NCBI RefSeq assembly: GCF_963422355.1
Contig: NC_085100.1
Location: 860,683 to 924,682 of the forward strand
Direction of reading: 5' to 3'
Origin: Corticium candelabrum
Taxonomy: Eukaryota; Porifera; Homoscleromorpha; Homosclerophorida; Plakinidae
Length of the DNA: 64,000 nucleotides
A model generated the notes under the pieces. That model was not told where the DNA came from and ran no database searches. It saw only the letters and a program-made list of their open reading frames with translations. Made by a program: the position numbers and the translations under genes. Below, piece by piece: positions 34,901 through 45,732 of the stretch (within the stretch, counting starts at the first letter, position 1; each line of letters begins with the position of its first letter).

Positions 34901-37900
34901 TCTTGTAGTTCCTTGTTCCACCTGTACCAGCAACCTGACTCTACCCATAGCTAACAACAGTAACAAGTACCGTAAACCAAAAATTTCCGGTGAAAGTTGT
35001 CAAACCTCTAAGAGCCAACAGCATGTCTGTAAACACGGTATACTATTGCAATTATTATCTAACTACATAGTGCACACCTACTATTGTGCTGCACAACTAC
35101 GTAAATGTAGTTCTAGTGTACTGTGCATCCAGCCAGGAGTCTTGAGCTTCCGAGGAGTTTCATTTAGATTGCTATGTAAACAAAATTTTCAGGAGGTACC
35201 AAAATTTTTACGCCACCCGAAAATTTCTTGGTTTACAGTAAACACAATCAGTTTCTTTAATTAATTATGTGCTCAAAAGTAATACAGTATTTATGCCAAA
35301 CTTATGTACCTACTCTGAGTAGACCCAATGCAAAACCTGTGAAATACAATTACATTAGATTAATAAGTATACGAGACTTTAATACACTACATAGTCAGTC
35401 ATCCATCAGTGGCTTCACTCTACTCATGTCTAACAATAAACACCAAGCATACTCAAATAGCAACACACCCGGTCAATCATAAACATTAGCTACACCACAC
35501 CCCAAACATTAGCTATGAGTATCTACTTAGAGATCGTCCATCGATGTCTACCTTCAGTATCACCAAGAAACAGGCTTACCCACATATTTAATGTTGTCAC
35601 AGTGAGCAATAAGAGACACCCCAGCTCTTGGCAACAGACATAACATTATGCTAAAATGCAGTTAACTGCTTCCAGGCTATGGATTCTGAGCACACAAATG
35701 TTTCTATCGTTTAACTGCAAACGTGCAAAGATCTAAAGCTCCTTGCTGTATCACTGCAGTTGCTCCACATTAAATATTATTATATGATATCAAACGTGCA
35801 ATGAACTAGCACTGCGTTTTGACTATGGATGTACATTGCATGTAAACCTGTATTCACATTCGTCTCTACGCGCTTACATCGTTTCGACATCAAATTTAAG
35901 TAATGTATTGTAAACTCGTGTCAATAGTTTACACGTTTTCACTCACAAATCGCATGTAAGCCACATGTAAACTCGTAAACTACGGCGGGTATGGGATACA
36001 TGCGACCTCGTTACACAGTGTAATGTGTAACAATGTCAACTATTCTTGGTAAGTGTATAGTGCCACTTCTTAATTAATTAATATATTACATAAGATGTGT
36101 CAGTGCTAGTGTTTATGGCAACACATGTACAGTTGATCTTAAGCCCTGTCCACACTAGACCAGAATGAATCGCGATCGGATCGGGACAGCAAGCGTCCAC
36201 ACTGCACTTTGAAAACGCTACCTCCGCCTAATTTCAATATCACATGACTGATGTGTACTGTGGCTTTTGCTTGTGGAAAGCGTTGATACAGCGACGTAAG
36301 GTGAGCGAGAAAACAAAAACAAGTGAGGAGTGTTAGATGTTCCAACTACACGCGTAGCGTACGTGGAGGTAACGCCCACTATTTCTAATTGGATTCAACC
36401 GATCACGATCGAAACCACCTTGCAATGCGGATTGAATTTATCACGATCGGATTGCAATCCAGTTGCAAGTGTGGACAGCGTTGCGGTTGGATCGTGATCC
36501 AGTTGCCACTGGACTGGCCTTTATTGCTACAATTAATTAACAGAGTATCAGTGACAGTATAGCAACAACACTACAACTAGCAAGTCAGAAAAATTAACAC
36601 AAAGAAGTAAACCACTACTGTCCATTCTGGTAAGTGTGAAATCCAAGTGAGTACTGACGTAGAGGTCACACCAAGTGTGCCCATTAGAGCACTAAGAGCT
36701 GCTCCAGTTGAACCATGTTACACTAATTATCTTAAATGGTTTCAGTTGCTGATCCATTGATCTTACAAGATAATAGAATAATAACCATTGTTCCACCCTT
36801 TGTCTTTGATATGCAAAAGTACTCTTTCCCTTTCCTTTGTAGGAAGGGCTTAGATAATTTGATAAACAGAAATGCCAAACATAGCAAAGTCCAAAAACAG
36901 CCGAGATAGTGAGGATTTCAAAGTTCACACTTATGAGAACAGGCAGTAGTTTCCTACTTTTGATTGTATTGTACCTGTAATAGCACTTATCAAGTGTAAT
37001 AGTATGCACACTTCACAAACTTTGGTGTGTCCCTTTAGGTTACTATAAAATATAATGTATGGTTATGATTTAAATTTAAGGTAGCAACATGTGCAACTTT
37101 ATTTCTACAAATACAAGCTTTCATTACACAATCCTACTTATACTTTGTTACCTAATTAGTAGCCTATTCTGATGCTGCAAAAACATAAGCAATGTATACC
37201 AATATAATACAATGTGGTATTACTGCACAAATATACACAAAAGTAACATTAGTTACCCTTACTGCTCAGACAAACATTCCGAACCTTTGTTTATGACTCG
37301 CTTGTTAAAGTCTTACCTCTTGGTTTGTTTGTGCTTCGGTCGTACATGAAGACAACCTCATCCACTGCACCGTACCTCGAGGAAAAGAAATCCTTCATGA
37401 AGTCTTCTGTTGTACCTGGTGCTATACCACCGACAAAGATCTTCTTTGTAGTTCCCACATATTCAGATGGATTGGCATCAGTGGAGACTGCCTATAATAT
37501 AGAACAAACGACTATAAACTCTGACTTAATTTAGGATTTAATTATCCAAGCCATTCCACACAAACATCCAACTGTGTCTGTTCAGACAAACAATTGTTCA
37601 CAAAAGCAGTAAAACAAACATCACTACAGTGTATCTGCACTTTCCTTTAGCTGTGAGTCAAACACCAAGTCTATTGGCAACCCCAAAATGCACTTAAATT
37701 GATGAACATATTAGACGCTGGCAACAACTTTACTATCCCTATTTGTCTCATGAATATTGACAACTACATGCAGCAGTAGTAAGTGCTCCTCACACCAACT
37801 TCAGACAAGTTGGCAGATTCCGCTATCACCCTATCAAGTCACTTACCAAATGTTAGGAATGAGTGGTACGTTGTACACCTAGATATGACACTTTAACACC

Positions 37901-38696
37901 CTTGCCCAAAAGCCTACATACAACCAGGAGTAGCAGAGTCTTCAGATGACCAACTACAAGCCACCGAAACATTGAAATTTATCCTGGACACACCATGTCA
38001 TTTGACAAAACACTAGTTTCACATTCACCGGAAGCCCAACCATCACAGCAACTGTTGCCCAAAATTCTTTCTCTAACACACAACCCCTGCACCACCACAT
38101 CAGCCCATACCCATGAGAAGACTTCATGAACAACCTGCAGTTTGTACTATTCCTTTCAAAATAGCTAGTAAGTTAATTAGGCTAGCAGCAAAAATACAGA
38201 AAACACCGAATCATAAACCGCTACCTATTAGTATCTTACCCTCGCAGGGCCTTTTCCCGGAACCATCGCTTGCTTTGGATCAACCTGCAAATAGCAAACG
38301 AACAAACTTCGCGTTCTGTAAATAATGCATATAAACTACCTGCTCATTTACCTTCTTTCCATCTAAAAAGTGCTCTTGTCGCGCAACTAATTCTACGACG
38401 TTGGGATCTTTGAACTCCACGAAGCCGAACCCCCGAGGCACCTTAGTTACGGGGTCCCGCATCACGCTGGTGTTCAGAATCTCACCGAACTTCGAGAAAT
38501 GTGTAGCTAAACTCTCTGCAACATAGACGAGTCGCAACAACAACGCGCAAGTGAGAACGTGAAGCGTTTCTGACCTTCCGTTGTGCTGTGGCTGAGGCCG
38601 CCAACAAAAGCTTTCCTGTCGAATGTTTGTTAGTTTAATAACGTCACAAGCGCTAAGTAACTCTCCGTTTACTTACCCAACATCTACAGACATCAT
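29512..38696 (-). CDS. Tandem-RRM protein C (Musashi/DAZAP1 family) with QGY-rich tail and giant introns
   Basis: The protein starts MMSVDVG (38696), with the same phase-2 intron before KAFVGGLSHSTTE. RRM1 follows: ESLATHFSKFGEILNTSVM and GFGFVEFKDPNVVELV (38.5-38.35 kb). The linker is VDPKQAMVPGKGPARV. RRM2 begins at ~37.5 kb (KKIFVGGIAPGTTEDFMKDF, RYGAVDEVVFMYDRSTNKPRG). It resumes after a 4-kb intron with GFGFVTFESEETVDKVVKDH (33.3 kb), then VECKKAQPRPGEKGY and an RGRGRGG stretch. Three tail exons (32.08-31.93, 30.22-29.93, 29.75-29.51 kb) are prion-like (GYGQDYQGYDDYNRSYGQY; QPPQPQVPPQQPGQM), ending GSVRFQPY. RNA-binding regulator, probably condensate-forming. Introns hold a 1.2-kb foldback and several MITEs. 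Confidence 0.87.
30583..31784. mobile_element. Foldback / long-TIR element, 1.2 kb, TTA-flanked
   Basis: Arms of about 430-500 bp in inverted orientation (30583-~31085 and ~31360-31784) flank a roughly 270-bp centre. The outer ends read CAGGGGAACTCAAACGGAAA and, inward from the right, AGGGAACTCCAACGGAAATG. Both continue with CAACCTGATCTCAAAATG. Deeper matches include CTTGACCCTCTCCTCTCACA on each arm. TTA flanks both sides (30580-30582, 31785-31787). No transposase is seen. It lies inside an intron of RRM gene C and would fold into a very long hairpin in the pre-mRNA. Confidence 0.85.
31875..31912. repeat. (GT)n microsatellite
   Basis: A GT run adjoins the donor side of the QGY-rich exon of RRM gene C, about 20 bp from the exon end. 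Confidence 0.95.
34314..34643. mobile_element. hAT-type MITE with 8-bp target duplication
   Basis: A 330-bp element begins TAGAGTTGCATCGATAATCG and ends TATCAGTGCAACTCTA. Directly adjoining 8-mers are ATTTACGT (34306-34313) and ATTTATGT (34644-34651), which match at 7 of 8 positions. TAGAGTTGCA-type ends with an 8-bp duplication fit the hAT superfamily. It has no coding capacity. Confidence 0.82.
34970..35238. mobile_element. Tc1/mariner-type MITE (TA target duplication)
   Basis: A 269-bp element has ends CCGTAAACCAAAAATTTCCG and, inward from the right, CTGTAAACCAAGAAATTTTC. TA flanks both sides (34968-34969, 35239-35240). The CCGTA[AT]AACC start is close to that of the element at 15483-15739. 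Confidence 0.75.
36142..36520. mobile_element. TTA-flanked MITE (PIF/Harbinger-like)
   Basis: About 379 bp lie between TTA copies at 36139-36141 and 36521-36523. Left end AGCCCTGTCCACACTAG and right end (inward) AGGCCAGTCCAGTGG are imperfectly matched. Inside, GATCG[TC]GATC and CCAATGC/GCAATCC motifs recur in both orientations, with a second GTGTGGACAG at 36469-36478. A 3-bp TTA duplication suggests PIF/Harbinger. Confidence 0.6.
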
Positions 38697-39028
38697 TTTC
38701 AAGGTCGCACTCGAACTACACACCAGACACGTGTTACGACTATATACGGGTCGTAGATTTAAAGCGCGTTAGCTTTACTTTTCGCTCCTGTAAAGCGCCA
38801 TCAGAAAACTTATTTAAAACAGTTTGATTAATTAAATCTGCAAATTGAATAACATTTAGTAGTGAGTACTAAAACAAAATATATTACTTAATTGGTACAT
38901 AAGTAACATCACTAACTAAAAACTCTGCCCACACAAAGTACACTAAATTTAAAAGAATGTAGGTGCACATAAAAACGCAAAACAAGAAGATAGGTAAACA
39001 TCAACAATAAGAGTTTCTACCGCAAAGT
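38697..39028. other. Spacer between acid ceramidase and RRM gene C
   Basis: About 330 AT-rich bp hold the promoter of RRM gene C and the 3' UTR of the ceramidase gene. Nothing else is recognised. Confidence 0.5.
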
Positions 39029-40793
39029 CTATTCCCGATAATAGTAATCAATGAAGCACTGCATTGTGGCATTAGCGGGATCAATCAACGTCGTGTATGT
39101 TGTATATCGATTCAAGACAGGCCAAGTTGTCAGAACGTGCCATAACCCGTCGAGCGATGCAGCGCCATCTCTACCTTTCTCATTCATCATGCTGATGCCA
39201 TACTTACGACGATTGTCAGTCGGTGGTGGAGACATCCAATAATCCTACAAATCGCATTCATTCCATATTAAAACCAATAGCTTTACACGTATACTAAAAT
39301 ACCTACATAGTTGGTCTCCAAAACGTACCAACTCTCTGCCTTCGATGGTTGAGGAACATCTCCCAGACACCAGAAAGCCTTAACAGCATTTCTATCTCTT
39401 GTTATGACACCTCCTTGACCTGCGTTTATTCCAGCAGTAATCAAATACGCAGGAGCTGTAATCTTGTCATGCATCAGTCGGCTAACAGCCCCGGCATAGT
39501 CTGTTTCTTGCTCAAGCACCTATACAAACAAATACACACGCACATACAAATAAATTAACCAGAGACTGTGATGAAGTTGTGACAAACCTGGCGAACGAGA
39601 TGTGTGACTGTAATTGTACCATACAGAACGTCTTCAATAACATTGGCAATCACATTCCCACCCAACGCCCTCTCATTGAGTGAAACAGAAAACGCTCCCG
39701 GCTTCATTCCTGTGAACACTCCCTGACACAAACAGAAATAAACACAATGATGTTGAATGTACTGAAATTTTAAGAGCTGTGAATGTTATTGTATAAACTT
39801 TTATCTCATCATTCCCTTCCTTGTAATTGTTTGTATACATGTTTGTATACAGTGCTGAACACAGCCTCACGCCCATACAGTAATAAAGGCAAATGCAGAC
39901 TGTTTGGTCAGTACATATAAACTAACAATTTACTTATTAATTAATATGCAGGTATTCTCTTTAATTAATCGGCCTTACAACATATCCAACAAATGTGCTT
40001 GCAGAAAACACTTTCTGTGACCCATAATACGCATTTATCTACAGAGAATGTAAAACACAGCTCAGTTGAATAGATCAATGAGATATAAAATATACTTGTA
40101 TGGTAAGATTCTTCAAATAATCAGGAATGTTCCAATCTAAATTTCGACCATGATAAATTTTGCCATCTGCATCCTGTGCCACGATTGAAGTACACGCATT
40201 CGGTTCATAACGACCATCTTTGGTAATGTTAGGATGTCCTGGACCGAACTGCAACAAATGAATCCATAGAACCTACCTCATATGCCATATTAATTGATTA
40301 TAAAATATGATTATTAAAATCAACTCATTCTTAAATTGAAATCAATTAATTTATTGAGTACAGTAGTAATAACTTACCCTTCTCAGCTCGTATAGAAAGT
40401 TCAAAGTCACGGCAATACCGAGAGGCACATCAAATGCATTAGCAATTCCTTTGATTTCTCTACCATAATCTCCCAAGTACTTGTCAACGTCACCAGCAAT
40501 AACCTCGATGATGGGTCGAAGGTAATCGGGCACCTAGACGGATCACAACGTCATGCATGTACGCCCGCCTTCGACTTCTCCCTGCAATTCATTGATTGAC
40601 TGACCAGGCCATTGAAGTAGCGTACGAGAAGAGGACCCGATGACTTGTAGCTACTTACGATTTCCGTCCATCGTTGTTCTGGTGGCAAGTCGAGATGGAA
40701 GTCGTGCACGTTGACTGGAGTGTAACGAAAACGAGAAGACTGGACAATGGCCGTGCAGATTACACCGAAAGCAAGAAAGCTAAGAGTTTTCAT
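39029..40793 (-). CDS. ASAH1-like: Acid ceramidase-like N-acylsphingosine amidohydrolase (ASAH1/NAAA family)
   Basis: Start MKTLSFLAFGVICTAIVQSS (40793) is a signal peptide. The N-terminal domain has DLPPEQRW, EIKGIANAFDVPLG and LNFLYEL, as in ASAH1 (LDLPPYKRW, MKGIA, NIFYEL). The catalytic cysteine heads the mature beta chain at ACTSIVAQDADGKIYHGRNL (~40.2 kb). FVGYVGVFTGMKPGAFSVSLNER (split by an intron), APAYLITAGI, GGVITRDRN, WYVLETNY and YTTLID follow in family order. The family is made as a lysosomal precursor that cleaves itself before that cysteine and hydrolyses ceramide. GMKPG and NER favour ASAH1 over NAAA. A 15-20 residue segment rich in G, P and N (FGPGHPNITKDGRYEPN) precedes the catalytic Cys and is longer than in vertebrate homologues. 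Seven or so exons; stop after DYYYRE. Confidence 0.9.
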
Positions 40794-40887
40794 GTCGCTT
40801 TAGCCTCGCAACCAGACCCTCGTGCGCACACTACAAGCCGGTCACGTGATCATGTTGCCGACAGTCTTCCCACACTGCACCGACGTA

Positions 40888-41085
40888 GACTCGAGCCAGT
40901 CTCTCCCCAGATAGTCAATCCTCTCTGTGGAAAGGATTGACTATCCGGGGAATGATGAAAGCGGGGAGAGACTGGCTTGATAGCCTCGGCCTCCCAGACC
41001 CGTGTAGCGCCGATACAAAATCGTGGAGGACGATTTTGTATCGGCGCTACACGGGTCTGGGAGGTCGAGGCTACTGGCTTGAGTC
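40888..41085. mobile_element. Older foldback element, interrupted by a second one
   Basis: The outer arms are GACTCGAGCCAGTCTCTCCC (40888 on) and GGGGAGAGACTGGCTTGA...GAGTC, the latter broken by the insertion at 40981-41073. Inner arms AGGATTGACTATC and its complement surround a loop CTCTGTGGAA. The right arm has about 16 extra bases. It lies 95 bp upstream of the acid ceramidase start codon. Confidence 0.7.
40981..41073. mobile_element. Near-perfect 93-bp palindromic element with 9-bp target duplication
   Basis: Two 44-nt arms starting TAGCCTCG match with one mismatch around a 5-nt loop (GGAGG). Direct repeats CTGGCTTGA adjoin both ends (40972-40980 and 41074-41082). A 9-bp duplication is typical of Mutator-like elements, but no transposase is present to prove it. 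The near-perfect arms suggest a recent insertion. Confidence 0.8.
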
Positions 41086-41633
41086 GAACACCGGCGCGTT
41101 ACAAAATATATTTGTGTAGCTACCTAATTAGCTAAGTAAAGCATACAAAAGCTTGTTTGTTATTCTTGCGCTACCAGTAAACGCGGCGAACAAACTCAAG
41201 TCTGATTCAACGGTACCAGACTTTAGCTAGACGCTGCCCACTAGAGAGGCTCGAGAGTCCAACCGGTCATCTCCCCCCGCGACAGAGAAAAAGACCGACC
41301 TCTCTGCACGCACCTGTAGTTCGGTAAGAAACAAAGAAGTCGTGTCTAGCTAGAAGGCACGTTCGCACCAAACCCCTCCACGTGATGGTCGTTCCCACGC
41401 ATGGGTGGACCAATGAGGTTCGTGCTAGCGGATAAGTGCGGTAAGTAGACTTATCTGCAAAGCTGGGGTTTCTTAGAGTAACATTGTACAAATTCGACCG
41501 CATTCCACACGTCAAGACGAGAGAAGTTGTGCTCTGTATGGTCACAAGGAGACACGTTGCCTGAAGCTCATACAATCTCTGTATCTGACTTATCTTCTAG
41601 GTCCACACTAAACTTAGACTCAAGCTGCTGGCG

Positions 41634-44136
41634 ATGCCATCGTTTGCAAACGACACCACAGTGTCATCACTGCAACATCATCTCGAAAATGACTCAGGTG
41701 AGTGTTGCTTCAAGACTAGAACGACAGAACAGCAATGTCGTTGGGTTTGAGTATACTAATTTGGATGGTATTGTACTGCGTTCTGTGTGGATCACGTGCC
41801 GCGATTTTACTGAGATGCGAACTATTGTGAAGACAATGCGGTCCTTTAGGCTAGAACGCAGGTCCAACAATGATTTCTCATTTATTACGTTTCATTGCTA
41901 ACGTTGACGAAGAGTTGACAGGAGAAAGTAGAAACTGGAGTGAGGGGGAGTACCGGCTACCGTGTTTTAACGTTGACAGTTACACCACCCAGATGAGACT
42001 AATATTACTGGGTGCTTTCACACTGACGCTAGTACTAAAGTACTAGTAGGTAACCTCGGCTATTGGCCAAAACCATTAAATAGAACCAATTTGTTAAATG
42101 GCGTCTGGAGCTAAATTACTTAGAGTTAACCTAAATTTAGGTTAGAAACGTCGTGTGAAAGCACCCATTATTCAATGCCTATAGTGTAAACTATACAATC
42201 CCCGCTTCCGTCTAGATGTCTGTCAGTAATGTGCGGATGGACATACCGGCGGTTTGGGGTCATCAGGAAACGCAGTGTAATTATTACAGAAAGATGCGGC
42301 TTCTTGCTACTGATCCAACTTATAGCTTTACATACTCCTGTTCCAAGAACGTCACAACGCCAGAAAAAAGTCATGCGGCTATACACTCATATACTGGCCG
42401 TAAAACAATATTTACTGCTCAAAACTAGAACAGACCTAGTTCACGGTGTCTCACCTGTTGAGAAAACAAAGTCCCCGTGCATTTCAGGACATACAATCAG
42501 CTCTTCTTGCAATGTAGTAGACGTCACGCGATAGATTACTGGAAACAGTCAGTAGGAGCAGAACGTTCCCCTGTATGCCTTTTAGCACAAGAAAACAAGT
42601 CGTTAATGTATACCTGATTGTTTTCTGTGTGCTGAACAGAGACGCCAAACAAGCATCATATTTCAACTCTGATAATCTCTACAGGCATCACAATTTTCTT
42701 AGTCATCATTGTCATCATTGCGGTCATTTTCACTTGCCTCTGTAAGATGAAGAAAGTGTCGAGGAAGATAGAGAAAAGAACGGTCCGTATTCCACACAAA
42801 CCGTCACCAACTACTGTACCCGTCCTCGTGACACCTAAAAGATGTCCCTCTCTTCTTCGTTCGACATCTGGAGAAAAAACTATGTCACATTTTCCGTTAT
42901 TGCTAACTGATGAATTCAACAGTCAAGCAATCTCACCGGACACATCTGATTCAGAAGACTATGGCTCTGCTTTGTCGACAACATCTAGATCCTCGTCGAC
43001 ACGAAGCAAAACACCCATGGCTCGTCGTGAGAGAGGCCACTCTGACCTACTGAGAAGCAACAGTCACTCTGCACCATCGTTGCCACGTCTCATCAAGTCT
43101 TCGCCCCTCGTTCCCACTTTCCATCGTTCACCATATGGTAGACTCAAGTTCATCGTATCTCACAGTGCTGAAGACAGCAAGTTGGAGGTGACAATAGTTG
43201 CTGCAGGAGGATTGCCCGAGCTCATCGCCGGAAAGGGATGTAACACTTTTGTCAAGGTTTATCTTGCACCAGACGAGGACTACCATGAGAGAAGAACACA
43301 GACAGTCAAGCATAGCAGATCTCCACAGTTTGATACAACATTTACTTTCAAAGGAATGGCCATTGAAGAGATCATCGAGCGCACTCTTGTCATGCATGTT
43401 TGCCACCAGCCAGACCACGGTATCGGTATCACACACAAGAACAGTCTGATTGGAGTGGCCAGCATCAATCTCAACACCATCCAACAAGAAATGCAGACCA
43501 AGGCGCCCACATGGATCTATCTGGCCAATGGAAACATAAACATGGTATCACAGTTATGATTGACATCACTGTGTTAGTTTAATTTACAATTAGCAAAATC
43601 TGGGTATTCATAGGACTTGTTTCAAAACATTGAGCTAGAAATAACGCTTTGCATACTACCAGAAACCAACTCACTGACAGTCATTGTCAACAAAGTGCTC
43701 AATGTCCCCAACAAAGATGCTACAGGCCAGAATCATGCACACACCCTCACCCTACTCTCTAAATTGCTACTGCTCAATTGTAACTGCATTTGTTTCATTT
43801 GTAGCTGTATACGTCAGTTATCGAGTTCAATGCAATCAACGTACTCTTGCCAAGGTACGAACTACGAAGTACTCCAGCACACAGCCGGTCTACCACTACC
43901 AGAAAACTTTTGACATGAGAGGCTTGAATGTGGAAGACATAGAGTTGCATTTCAAAGTGAAGACAAAGAAAAGATTACATCAATCCAAGACTATTGGTGG
44001 AGTTATCATCGGTGCTGGTGCTCCAACTCTCACAGGACGAGATCACTGGAATGAAGCAATCAACAGCCAGCAGCAAGTGGCAAAGTATCACAGAATAAAC
44101 TTTATGGAGGAACCAGACTTTCCGTCTCCTCAATAA
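41634..44136 (+). CDS. Synaptotagmin-like membrane protein with two C2 domains (paralogue A)
   Basis: Four exons (41634-41697, 42685-43544, 43614-43725, 43805-44136) join in phase to give 455 residues. A 22-residue lumenal N-terminus with two N-glycosylation sequons (NDT, NDS) leads to a membrane span (ITIFLVIIVIIAVIFTCLC) and a basic KMKKVSRKIEKR. A Ser-rich linker follows, then C2A (LEVTIVAAGGLPEL...NTFVKVYLAPD...SPQFDTTFTF) and C2B (NSLTVIVNKVLNVPN...DHWNEAI). This is the synaptotagmin layout, used in vesicle fusion. The calcium-binding Asp of SDPYVK is replaced (KGCNTFVK) and loop 3 reads QPDHGIGITHKN, so calcium binding is doubtful. Intron 3 appears to use a GC donor (ACAG|gccaga). A TTA MITE sits in intron 1. 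Exon 1 is inferred from phase fit. Confidence 0.82.
42008..42167. mobile_element. TTA-flanked MITE, 160 bp
   Basis: Ends are CTGGGTGCTTTCACAC and GTGTGAAAGCACCCA, with TTA on both sides (42005-42007 and 42168-42170). The interior holds the palindrome ACTAGTACTAAAGTACTAGT. It lies in intron 1 of synaptotagmin-like gene A. Confidence 0.8.
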
Positions 44137-44596
44137 ATGTGATTGACTAAGCTGCTCTAATTGGTTCCAATATTACGTTTGTATGCACATTTTATGTCTT
44201 AATCACCAATTACCAGTACTAAGTCATCACCTAGTACCTGGTATTAAACACGAATTCTGTTTATGAACAATTAAGCATCATCAGTACACATGTGCTCTAG
44301 CTCTGTGTCATCATAAGCGCCCCATATAGTGCACATTCAATAATAATAGGTGCACACCTCCCCACAGTAATTTTACTCTTAATTAAGCGTGATGTGCATG
44401 GGGTTGCAAATAGGCCAAACAGTCCCTTTTCCTGTTTCCTCCATACAATACGGATTCACTTAGCAATATCCAAATGGTAATGGATTTCATGGATTCACTT
44501 AGTAATATCCAAAGGGTAGTGTATATGAAAGCCACGCACAGGTATCCTCTAGCAATTACCAAGTGAAGCAGCTAGGTTGCCTACCTTTGACCTACA
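44137..44596. other. Spacer between the two synaptotagmin-like genes
   Basis: About 460 bp with two near-identical short repeats (ATTCACTTAG[CT]AATATCC at ~44,454 and ~44,493). No gene is recognised. Confidence 0.5.
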
Positions 44597-45732
44597 ATGG
44601 AATCCAAGGATTGTCATAGGCCATTGCGAAAGAAGGCACTTGCCAATCTCTACTACTCCGATAACTCTGAGACTTCTACATCCACTCTTTCAACTACAAA
44701 ATCAGTTTGTCCTGAAGTCAGCAGTTGCAGACTAACAATTTGCGGAAGATACAGCATGGACCTCAACCGTCTTCAAGTGACTATAATCAGAGCAGAAGGA
44801 TTACCGTTGAACTACATACAAAGGAATGAGAAAAGAATGTTCATCACGTCACGCTACACCAGATCTCCTTCACCTACTGGGAGCTCTGCAGTCGCTCACA
44901 AGACACGAAAAATATCTTGCAATCCCAACCCCACCTTTGCGGATACGTTTACCATTACACAAGACTGGGAAAAGGTGGCAGGATCAGACATTCATTTCTA
45001 CATTTACACACAGAGAGTAGCCGTTTTTCCTTCAAGAAAACAGCTAGTAGCTCAAGGTCACATAACCTTCAGCAAAGTCAACTCTTTGCTAAAGTTTGGA
45101 GAAACAATTAGGTGCTTTCTCGATATCCATAAATCTTGCACGCCAACAGTGAGTGCATGAATTTAAAGTTGAATGGTACAAATCACTCACTAATATTGAC
45201 GTTGTTTGCTAGAGACACATGTTTCAGCCATTTCCGAGTGCAACAAAACCAGGAATCAGAGTTTCCATTGCTCAAATGCAGGAAGGCAACTCACTTTTGG
45301 TCTTTCTACACAAGCTAACATCATTTCCACCTATTCCAGCAAACAGAAGTGAGAAAATCATATATTAATTTACATGATCAAAACCTAGCTCAACTACATG
45401 TCTAAGCAGGTGTGTATGTAACAACCACGTTGCTCCTGCCAAATTGCGTAAGTCAGAAAAAGAAGACTACAGAGAGCAAGCATTCTTACTCAGGTGATGT
45501 CCCAATCAACACTCAATTTAGCTTCAACTTGTTGGGTTTCCCCATGAAGCATACTGGACTGCTTATCCAAGTAAAAGCCAAACAAAAGCTACCAGGAAAG
45601 GCAGCTATCCTTGGCAGAGTCCTGACAGGGGGAGGAGATTATCTGGGAAGTCTAACAGAACAAGACCACTGGCAAAAAGTTCAACAGAACAAGAACACTG
45701 TTATTTGTCAGGAACATGAACTACATTTTTGA
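44597..45732 (+). CDS. C2-domain protein, synaptotagmin-like paralogue B, no visible membrane span
   Basis: Three exons (44597-45148, 45213-45348, 45410-45732) join in phases 0 and 1 to give 336 residues. Start MESKDCHRPLRKKA is followed by a Ser/Thr-rich stretch. A degenerate C2A (LQVTIIRAEGLPLNYI...NPTFADTFTI) comes next, then C2B (IRVSIAQMQEGNSLLVFLHK...VYVTTTLLLPN...EQDHWQKVQQ). Its introns fall at the same places and phases as in paralogue A (C2A/C2B junction, phase 0; C2B loop 1, phase 1), so the two are tandem duplicates. It lacks the membrane segment in view; an upstream exon cannot be excluded. Calcium-binding aspartates are largely absent, suggesting a calcium-independent adaptor; this is inference. 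Confidence 0.8.

Larger units (their letters stand above)
33330..37310 (-). other. 4-kb intron of RRM gene C, splitting RRM2, rich in MITEs
   Basis: This lies between the two halves of RRM2. It carries at least three short inverted-repeat elements (34314-34643, 34970-35238, 36142-36520) and otherwise AT-rich sequence. Reading frames in it are short and show no known domain. Confidence 0.7.

Noticed and set aside
43128-43510. Minus-strand frames of 76-119 residues
   Set aside because: They are antisense to the C2A exon of synaptotagmin-like gene A.
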